Assembly: GCA_002316595.1 (NCBI GenBank)
Contig: DCDV01000004.1
Location: forward strand, 147,345 to 166,921
Direction: 5' to 3'
DNA length: 19,577 nucleotides
Source of the DNA: Mageeibacillus sp. UBA1046
GTDB taxonomy: Bacteria > Bacillota > Clostridia > Saccharofermentanales > DTU023
The position numbers and the translations under genes were made by a program. The notes under the pieces are model-generated. The model was not told where the DNA came from. It worked only from the letters and a program-made list of their open reading frames with translations, and did not search any database. Each line of letters opens with the position of its first letter. Position 1 is the stretch's first letter. Below, in pieces: positions 1 through 5,594 of the stretch.

Positions 1-550
1 CCTTCTCCTCATCAGCAATGCCCGGCAGGTTGATTCTGACATTCAAGACTGCACCTTCGATGCAGGTTCCTGCCATCCGGGCAGCGGTGCCGATATCGGA
101 CATAGCATTTATATTGCCGTAGCGTGCCAGCGTGCCCAGGTGATTTAGAACAGATAAACCTTTGACTGCAATTTGCAGCGGAATCTCCATCGAGGTGAGA
201 CTTGCCTCCTGCATCGCCTTTCTGCGGACCGTTTTTTCTTCTTCATTATCTTTGGGCAGTTTAAGTGCAGCGATGAAAGAGTTATATGCTTCAGAATCTT
301 TATCAACGAGGCTTTCCAGCTCTCCGGCCAGCTCTGACAAAGCCAGATAGTCTAAAGACAAGGCTGCCTGCACTTTACTGTCTAACTCGTGCCAGCACTT
401 CTTGCCTTCGGTCAGGTGATAAACCATTCTGCCCAGCTGAGCGCCTATAGCCCCGGCCAGTGCGGACATGCTGCCGCCTCCCGGTGTCGGAGCATCACTT
501 CCTGTCAGCTCCAGCAGACTTTTAACATCCATATCAATAAGCTTACTCAT
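1..550 (-). CDS. fchA: Formimidoyltetrahydrofolate cyclodeaminase (partial, C-terminus beyond the window)
   Basis: The visible 183 codons begin MSKLIDMDVKSLLELTGS and contain the PTPGGGSMSALAGAIGAQLG stretch, which is characteristic of the cyclodeaminase family. The enzyme converts 5-formimino-THF to 5,10-methenyl-THF and ammonia in the cytoplasm. It completes the one-carbon transfer started by FtcD, encoded two genes upstream. The family is usually about 205-210 residues, so roughly 25 residues are lost past the left edge. The ATG overlaps the end of hutI by 8 bases, and a GGGGAG ribosome binding site lies inside the hutI coding end, so the two are probably translationally coupled. In mammals this domain is fused to the formiminotransferase; here the two are separate genes split by hutI. 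Confidence 0.93.
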   Translation of the reverse strand, partial: MSKLIDMDVKSLLELTGSDAPTPGGGSMSALAGAIGAQLGRMVYHLTEGKKCWHELDSKVQAALSLDYLALSELAGELESLVDKDSEAYNSFIAALKLPKDNEEEKTVRRKAMQEASLTSMEIPLQIAVKGLSVLNHLGTLARYGNINAMSDIGTAARMAGTCIEGAVLNVRINLPGIADEEK

Positions 551-1778
551 AGCATACTCTCCCCTGCCTGGCGGCCAGGCGTCCCTTCTTATAGACTTTT
601 ACAATATGATTGACGCCAAACCTATATATCAGTTCGGCAGGTGATTTCACGTCAGTGATCAAAATATCCGCGTTTTTGCCGGGAGTGATTGATCCTGCCA
701 CATCCTCCCGCTTTACAGCCTTAGCCGCATTCAGCGTCACTGACAGCAGTATTTCCCCCGGACGCATTCCCATGCCAAAGCAGGCATGAGACATCGCGGT
801 CTGAATATTTTCAGTCGGGCTGCTGCCCGGATTATAGTCGGTAGCCAATGCTACCTGCACACCGGCAGAAAGCATTTTTCTGGCCGGTGCATACTGATCA
901 GCCATCAGGAAAAAGGTTGTAGCGGGCAGCAGGACTGCGACTGTACCGGACTCAGCGAGCATTTCAATACCCCGGTCGGAAATCGCCATCAGATGTTCTG
1001 CAGACACAGCGCCTAGCTCAGCGGCCAGTTCCGCTCCGCCCAGGGGCACAATCTCATCAGCATGCGCTTTCAACAAAAAACCCATATCTTTAGCCTGTTG
1101 CAGATAATTGCGGGAGGTCTCGATATCAAAGATGCCTTCCTCGCAGAATATGTCGCAAAACTCGGCCAAATTGCGCTCTTTGATTTCCGGCATGACCTCC
1201 GTCAGCATGAAATTGATATAACCTTTGCTGTCACTTTCGAATTCGGGAGGCAGAGCGTGCGCACCCATGTAGGTGCTGACAACGTCTGCAGGATGCTCAA
1301 GGTTCAGGCGCTGAGCGACTTCGAGGCAGCGGATCTCTGTCTTCTTATCCAGGCCGTAGCCGCTCTTAGCTTCAACAGTAGTCGTACCGTAAGTCAGCAT
1401 GCGGTCGAGGCTGGCCTGTGCCTTATCATAAAGTTCCTGCTCCGTCAGGCTTCGTGTCGCCTGCACGGTGCTTCTGATGCCGCCAATCTTGTGAATTTCC
1501 ATATAGGACTTGCCGGCCAGCTTCATGTCCAGCTCCAGCTCCCGCGAGCCTCCGTGCACCAGATGCGTATGGGGATCGATAAAGCCGGGCAAAACAAGAT
1601 CCTCGCCAGCATCTACAACCTCAAAGTCCGAAGCGCTGAATTCTTGCGGCAGATCACCATGTCTGACATCTGTGATCTTGCCGTCTTCGATCACGATATA
1701 GCCATCCAGCAGAGCGGGATAATTCTCATCAGCACTGTAAATTGCCTTAGAACGAATAACTAATTTGTCTGTTTCCAT
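543..1778 (-). CDS. hutI: Imidazolonepropionase
   Basis: The 411-residue protein hydrolyses 4-imidazolone-5-propanoate to N-formimino-L-glutamate, the third step of histidine degradation. It is a metal-dependent amidohydrolase. The metal site is visible as PGFIDPHTHLVHGG (H70, H72), KAHADE (H239) and ATDYNPGSSP (D314), and the family motif VEAKSGYGL is at 135-143. The length matches the family (about 405-420). The ATG is preceded by GAGG with 6-base spacing. It lies about 200 bases downstream of ftcD across an unusual repeat-filled gap and overlaps fchA by 8 bases. The substrate-producing urocanase (HutU) is not encoded in the window. Confidence 0.97.
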   Translation of the reverse strand: METDKLVIRSKAIYSADENYPALLDGYIVIEDGKITDVRHGDLPQEFSASDFEVVDAGEDLVLPGFIDPHTHLVHGGSRELELDMKLAGKSYMEIHKIGGIRSTVQATRSLTEQELYDKAQASLDRMLTYGTTTVEAKSGYGLDKKTEIRCLEVAQRLNLEHPADVVSTYMGAHALPPEFESDSKGYINFMLTEVMPEIKERNLAEFCDIFCEEGIFDIETSRNYLQQAKDMGFLLKAHADEIVPLGGAELAAELGAVSAEHLMAISDRGIEMLAESGTVAVLLPATTFFLMADQYAPARKMLSAGVQVALATDYNPGSSPTENIQTAMSHACFGMGMRPGEILLSVTLNAAKAVKREDVAGSITPGKNADILITDVKSPAELIYRFGVNHIVKVYKKGRLAARQGRVCYE

Positions 1779-1784
1779 TTACTT

Positions 1785-1944
1785 CCTCAGATCGGTTTCC
1801 TCAGGTTGCTGTTTCTTTGGTTGCTGTTTCCTCAGGTTGTTGTTTCTCGGATCGTTTTATTAGCGTTGCTGTGCCTGATCGCATCCCTCAGGTTGCTGTT
1901 TCTCCGGGGCGCTTCTTAGGGTTGCTGTTCCTCGGGTCGCATTA
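1785..1944. repeat. Degenerate short repeats between ftcD and hutI
   Basis: On the minus strand the gap holds about six variants of AAACAGCAACC, interleaved with several CTGAGGAAA-type and CGATC-type motifs. The forward-strand core GTTGCTGTTT occurs near 1804, 1819, 1835, 1865, 1891 and 1921. Spacing is irregular, so this is a decayed or shuffled array rather than a clean tandem. The CTGAGGA units resemble the ribosome binding site and start region of hutI itself (CTGAGGAAGTAAATGGAAACAG in two parts), which suggests local copying of that segment. No conserved reading frame runs through it. Confidence 0.7.
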
Positions 1945-1977
1945 TCCGGGTTTACTTATCCTCCGGATGAGCGGGAA

Positions 1978-2886
1978 TTATTCCTCCGGCTCAAGCAGCC
2001 TGGCTTCAATAACTTGATTGAGACTGAAGTTTTCGAGCTGCAGATAATCTGCAGCAGCATCTATCAGAGCTGCCATGGGAGCCAGTCCCACGATCTCACT
2101 GCCGATAACGTTGACGCCAAAGCGTCTGGCCTCAGCCTTTACCATTTCCATTATCTGATAGAGAGAACTGCCGGTGTAATCGGTCATATTCATCGAGACC
2201 TGAACAATACTTCTCTCCTGCAAGGCTACCCCCATCGCTTTGATATAACGCAGGCCGCCGCCTGAATGTCTGACTTTGCGGGCGATCTGATTGGCGATCT
2301 CAAGTACAGGCGTGCCGATGTTTATGTTATAAGCTATCAGGGGCATACGCGCGCCTACGGCAGTTGCACCCGCTGACTCATGCGGCTGATCAGGACCAAA
2401 GTCCGGTTTCCATTCCGGCTGGAGCATTTTTTCTTTCATGCCCTCAAACTCGCCTTTGCGAACAACAGCCAGATTCTCTCTTAGAGGTGAACTGGCTGAT
2501 TTCTCGTAGAGGAAGACCGGAATTTTGTAGTCGGACGCAATTATCTCACCCACTTCACTTGCCAGCCGGATGCAGATGTCCATGTCAGCATTCATAATAG
2601 GTACGAAAGGACAGACATCCATAGCCCCCATGCGCGGATGGGCGCCCTCATGTTTTCTCAGATCGATTTCATCTCTGGCTTTGCCCGCCGCCAAAGGTAC
2701 GGTACGCTTCAGGCCCTCATAGGTTCCGATCACTGTGACAACTGCTCTGTTGTGATCAGCGTCCTGGCTGAAATCTAAAACCTTTACCTCTTTATCTTCA
2801 TAAAACGGGGCGATTATTCTCTGAAGTTTCTCAGGGTCTCTCCCCTCACTGAAATTCGGTATACATTCAATAACTTGTGCAAACAC
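1978..2886 (-). CDS. ftcD: Glutamate formimidoyltransferase
   Basis: This enzyme moves the formimino group of N-formimino-L-glutamate to tetrahydrofolate, releasing glutamate. The N-terminus VIECIPNFSEGRD and the region IDLRKHEGAHPRMGAMDVCPFVP, which holds the catalytic-type histidine, are hallmarks of the formiminotransferase family. I place the start at the GTG at 2886 (302 residues). GGGAGG lies 7 bases upstream, and the family normally begins just before the IIECVPNFSEGR motif. A TTG at 2901 lies upstream of that binding site and is unlikely. The leader is tandemly duplicated (see 2880-3021) and a small upstream frame ends on this start codon. It makes the substrate for FchA. No cyclodeaminase domain is fused to it. 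Confidence 0.95.
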   Translation of the reverse strand: MFAQVIECIPNFSEGRDPEKLQRIIAPFYEDKEVKVLDFSQDADHNRAVVTVIGTYEGLKRTVPLAAGKARDEIDLRKHEGAHPRMGAMDVCPFVPIMNADMDICIRLASEVGEIIASDYKIPVFLYEKSASSPLRENLAVVRKGEFEGMKEKMLQPEWKPDFGPDQPHESAGATAVGARMPLIAYNINIGTPVLEIANQIARKVRHSGGGLRYIKAMGVALQERSIVQVSMNMTDYTGSSLYQIMEMVKAEARRFGVNVIGSEIVGLAPMAALIDAAADYLQLENFSLNQVIEARLLEPEE

Positions 2887-2957
2887 TATTCGACCTCCCA
2901 ATCATAATTCAAGTGATTCTTCATAACGGATAATCTCATGTTCAGGCAAGCAAACAC
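2886..2957 (-). CDS. Possible 23-residue upstream ORF in the ftcD leader
   Basis: The upstream copy of the duplicated leader carries GGGAGG at 2965-2970 and a GTG at 2957, in the same geometry as the true ftcD start. Reading from it gives 23 codons (VFACLNMRLSVMKNHLNYDW, then EVE) and a TAG at 2886-2888. The stop shares one base with the ftcD GTG (TAGTG), an arrangement typical of translational coupling. The peptide is probably an accident of the duplication. It could still affect ftcD expression by coupling or as a leader peptide; it holds one histidine codon, too few to suggest classical attenuation. Confidence 0.4.
   Translation of the reverse strand: MFACLNMRLSVMKNHLNYDWEVE
2920..2949 (-). 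promoter_or_regulatory. Candidate promoter, downstream copy, for ftcD
   Basis: TTGCCT and TATGAA are again 18 bases apart, the duplicate of the upstream box pair. A transcript from here would begin after the upstream ORF start and so carry only the ftcD start. The -10 is weaker than in the upstream copy. Confidence 0.3.
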
Positions 2958-2990
2958 TATTTGACCTCCCGATTATTATTCAGGTGATTA

Positions 2991-3020
2991 TTTATATCTG
3001 ATTAATCTCACTCCGGGCAA
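2991..3020 (-). promoter_or_regulatory. Candidate promoter, upstream copy, for ftcD
   Basis: TTGCCC and TATAAA are separated by 18 bases. A transcript from here would include the small upstream ORF and then ftcD-hutI-fchA. This is a visual match to the sigma-70/sigma-A consensus only. Confidence 0.4.
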
Positions 3021-3120
3021 GTTCTTCTGCGTAGGATTATTAGGAAGATCGCTCGCCCGCAAGGATATTCGATCCCTTTGTGCTGATTAATCCAATTGTT
3101 AATTGAGCCAAACGTGCAGC

Positions 3121-4647
3121 TCAGTTGCACTGTTCCAGCGAGGCTCTCATATCGTCATAAAAATCTTGCTGCGTCAGCATCTCATCAACAGCCATAATAT
3201 CTGTCGCCAGTATTCTATCCTGAGATAGAACGGGCACCACAGATCTGACTTTTTCGTACAGAACAGCGGTAGATCTGCCGAGCTTCTGGCGGGGCTGAAC
3301 GTCCAGAGCCTGGGCGGCAGTCATCATTTCGATGGCGATAACTTTACGCACATTCTCTATTATCTTGCCGGCTTTACGTGCAGCTACAGCTCCCATGCTG
3401 ACATGGTCTTCTTTGTTGGCGGAGGAAGGAATTGAGTCCACGCTGGCAGGATGTGCCAGCACTTTATTCTCTGACACTATGGAAGCAGCTACATATTGAG
3501 GGATCATCAAGCCGGAATTAACACCGCCGTCAACAATAAGAAAAGCAGGCAGGCCATAATTCAGCTGGGGATTAACCAGGCGTTCAATACGTCTCTCTGA
3601 GATATTGGCCAGTTCCGAAATCGTAATGCCCAGGAAATCCAGAGCCAAAGCCAGCGGCTCACCATGGAAGTTACCGCTGGAGATGACTTCGCCGGTAGCG
3701 GAGAAGACTATGGGGTTATCAGTAACAGAGTTTATCTCAATCTCCAGAACCTGTTCGACATAAGATAGAGCGTCCCGAACAGCGCCGTGAACCTGAGGGA
3801 TACAGCGCAGAGTATATGGATCTTGCACATCTCCCGGCCTGCTGTTGACGTATTGACTGCCGGACAGGGCATTAAGCATAAGCTTCGCCGTTTCTATCTG
3901 GCCTTGATGCGGCCTCAGTTCATGAATGCGGGGATCATAAGCTGCCGTTATGCCGTGTAACGCTTCAAAAGACAGAGCTGAGGCAAGATTGGCCGCCAGG
4001 TAAAGATTTTTAGCCTCATAAAGCGCTAAAGATCCCAGCCCGGCCATGATCTGAGTGCCGTTAATGATTGCCAGCCCATCCTTGCCGGACAGGACTACAG
4101 GCTGTAACCCGCTTCTGGCCAGAGCCTCCTCTCCGCTCAAGAGTTCCCCCTGCCAGAAGGCTTGCCCTTCACCGATCAGAACCAGCGCCATATGCGCCAG
4201 ATTGGCCAGATCGCCGCTGGCGCCCAATGATCCTTGTTCCGGAATCAGAGGAACGACATTGCGGTTTAACATCTCCTGCAGCAAATCGGTAACTGCCGGA
4301 GACACACCGGAAAACCCCTTACATAAAGTGTTCAGCCGTAAAAGCATGATAGCCCGGACTGCTTCAGCAGAGAAAGGATCACCCACTGCGCAGGCGTGGC
4401 TGAGGATCAGGTTTCTTTGCAAGATCTCATTTTTGTCCTTACCGATATATACTTTGCTTAACTCGCCGAATCCGGTGGAAATTCCATAGACAGCCTGGCC
4501 GGAATTTGCAATCTCCTTAACCAGGTTGTTGGATGCGATGATCTTGTCTTTTGCTTCTGCAGACAGCGAAATCTTTCGTTGATTCAACGCTACTTCGACT
4601 ACGTTTTCAACAGTCAAATCGTTACCGGTCAAGACCAGCTCATTCAT
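3121..4647 (-). CDS. hutH: Histidine ammonia-lyase
   Basis: The 508-residue enzyme deaminates histidine to trans-urocanate, the first step of the pathway. The Ala-Ser-Gly triad that cyclises into the MIO electrophile is at 143-145 in GSLGASGDLANLAH, almost the same position as in characterised bacterial enzymes (142-144). The active-site tyrosine region YGISTGFG is at 54-61, and GSQYVNSRPGDVQDPYTLRC-type sequence follows. The length is normal. The ATG has GAGGGAG about 10 bases upstream. It is the first gene of the hut cluster, 99 bases downstream of deoD, with a palindromic candidate promoter between them. A 234-base gap separates it from ftcD. Confidence 0.97.
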   Translation of the reverse strand: MNELVLTGNDLTVENVVEVALNQRKISLSAEAKDKIIASNNLVKEIANSGQAVYGISTGFGELSKVYIGKDKNEILQRNLILSHACAVGDPFSAEAVRAIMLLRLNTLCKGFSGVSPAVTDLLQEMLNRNVVPLIPEQGSLGASGDLANLAHMALVLIGEGQAFWQGELLSGEEALARSGLQPVVLSGKDGLAIINGTQIMAGLGSLALYEAKNLYLAANLASALSFEALHGITAAYDPRIHELRPHQGQIETAKLMLNALSGSQYVNSRPGDVQDPYTLRCIPQVHGAVRDALSYVEQVLEIEINSVTDNPIVFSATGEVISSGNFHGEPLALALDFLGITISELANISERRIERLVNPQLNYGLPAFLIVDGGVNSGLMIPQYVAASIVSENKVLAHPASVDSIPSSANKEDHVSMGAVAARKAGKIIENVRKVIAIEMMTAAQALDVQPRQKLGRSTAVLYEKVRSVVPVLSQDRILATDIMAVDEMLTQQDFYDDMRASLEQCN

Positions 4648-4689
4648 AGCAGTTCAGCTCCCTCATGCTTTTTACATTTGTTATGGCAG

Positions 4690-4718
4690 CAGATAATCTG
4701 CAAATGCCGATCTGGCAA
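4690..4718 (-). promoter_or_regulatory. Candidate hutH promoter overlapped by a palindrome
   Basis: TTGCCA (4713-4718) and TATCTG (4690-4695) are 17 bases apart. The -10 sits in the perfect odd palindrome GCAGATAATCTGC (4689-4701), and a further ATTATCTGC half-site lies at 4723-4731, just upstream of the -35. The layout resembles a repressor operator. The -10 is a weak match, so the promoter call is tentative; the palindrome is seen directly. Confidence 0.35.
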
Positions 4719-4746
4719 CAGCATTATCTGCCGGCCGGCATGTAAA

Positions 4747-5454
4747 TCATAGAAGTGACAGCGCAATCTCCATCATTTTGGCAAAGCCTACTTCTCTTTC
4801 TTTGGATGTGGTTGTTTTGCCGGTAGCGATGTTGTCTGACACCGTAAGGATTGTCAGTGCTTCGGCGTTGCCGTAAGCGGCATTGCAATACAAGGCATGG
4901 CTTTCCATTTCTACTGCGATGACCTTCATGCCGGCCCAGCGTTTCCAGGCAGTTTCATCCAGATTATAGAAGACATCTGAACTGAATACATTGCCGACAG
5001 TTACCTCAATTTTATTTTCCAGACAATAGTTGTACGCTCTGTATATTAAATCCCAGCTGGCGGTGGCTGAATAAGTTCCGGGTAAATCAAAGTTATCTGC
5101 ATAATTGGAATCGGTGCTCGCACCCTGGGCAAGTATAATATCGTAGAGATCAAGTTCCGGCAGGTAGGCTCCGCATGATCCAACCCTGATCAGCCGTTTC
5201 ACGTCATAGACATGAATTAATTCATGTGTATAGATGGCATGGGAAGGAATGCCCATCCCTGTGCCCATTACAGACACCCTCTTTCCCTGGTACTCGCCTG
5301 TATAGCCGAACATATTCCTGACTCGATTGAAGCACTTGGCATTATCAAGATACTTGTCAGCAATGAATTTTGCCCGCAAAGGATCCCCCGGCAGCAATAT
5401 AGTTTCAGCTATCTCGCCTTTTTTTGCTTCGATGTGTGGTGTTGGTGTTCCCAT
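4747..5454 (-). CDS. deoD: Purine nucleoside phosphorylase, DeoD (hexameric) type
   Basis: The 235-residue enzyme cleaves purine (deoxy)ribonucleosides with phosphate to free base and pentose-1-phosphate. Family features are TPHIEAKKGE near the N-terminus (H7), LPGDPLRAKFIA (phosphate-binding R27), MGTGMGIPSHAIY, IRVGSCGA, VEMESHALY (E182-E184) and the catalytic D207 and R220 in TVSDNIATG...KER. The usual SDH triplet is SDN here, and the equivalent of the MGHGMGIP motif is MGTGMGIP. Neither change removes a key residue. A strong AGGAGGG ribosome binding site and its own promoter lie upstream. It stands between recN and hutH and is read in the same direction as both. Confidence 0.95.
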   Translation of the reverse strand: MGTPTPHIEAKKGEIAETILLPGDPLRAKFIADKYLDNAKCFNRVRNMFGYTGEYQGKRVSVMGTGMGIPSHAIYTHELIHVYDVKRLIRVGSCGAYLPELDLYDIILAQGASTDSNYADNFDLPGTYSATASWDLIYRAYNYCLENKIEVTVGNVFSSDVFYNLDETAWKRWAGMKVIAVEMESHALYCNAAYGNAEALTILTVSDNIATGKTTTSKEREVGFAKMMEIALSLL

Positions 5455-5513
5455 TGTTTCCCCTCCTGAGGTGTGCCGTTCGTAACGATAAGCGTCTTCA
5501 GCTTGTCTTCAGC

Positions 5514-5542
5514 ATAATAATACTAATAACTATCGCGTGCAA
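5514..5542 (-). promoter_or_regulatory. Probable deoD promoter
   Basis: TTGCAC (5537-5542) and TATTAT (5514-5519) are 17 bases apart, a good match to the vegetative consensus, and about 55 bases separate the likely start from the deoD AGGAGG. The -35 box sits inside a 16-bp tandem repeat (5535-5566), which could be an operator. Confidence 0.55.
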
Positions 5543-5566
5543 AATTAATAGCATGCAAAATTATAT
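5535..5566. repeat. Two tandem 16-bp repeats over the deoD -35 region
   Basis: GCGTGCAAAATTAATA and GCATGCAAAATTATAT lie head to tail; their first 13 bases differ at one position. They cover the -35 box of the deoD promoter and the segment immediately upstream, where an activator or repressor would bind. No regulator is identified. Confidence 0.6.
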
Positions 5567-5594
5567 GTACATTCACAAAGATACCGCCTTCAGC

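Larger units (their letters stand above)
2880..3021. repeat. 71-bp tandem duplication of the ftcD leader (two copies)
   Basis: Copy 1 is 2880-2950 and copy 2 is 2951-3021. Both start CAAACACTATT and end GGCAAG on the plus strand, and they are roughly 80 percent identical with a small compensating indel near the end. Each copy carries, in minus-strand order, a TTGCC -35-like box, an A/T-rich -10-like box, GGGAGG, and a GTG start in AATAGTGTTTG. The divergence between copies shows it is an old duplication, not an assembly artefact. Confidence 0.9.

Noticed and set aside
1062..1763. Plus-strand 233-codon open frame opposite hutI
   Set aside because: It lies wholly antisense to a well-supported hutI with intact motifs, has no recognisable domain, and no ribosome binding site was evident.
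2887..2901. TTG start for ftcD at 2901
   Set aside because: It would place the GGGAGG ribosome binding site inside the coding sequence. The GTG at 2886 has correct spacing and fits the family N-terminus.
4729..4740. 12-bp palindrome TGCCGGCCGGCA after deoD, considered as a terminator
   Set aside because: It has no loop and no T-run. A GC-rich self-complementary stretch of this length can arise by chance.
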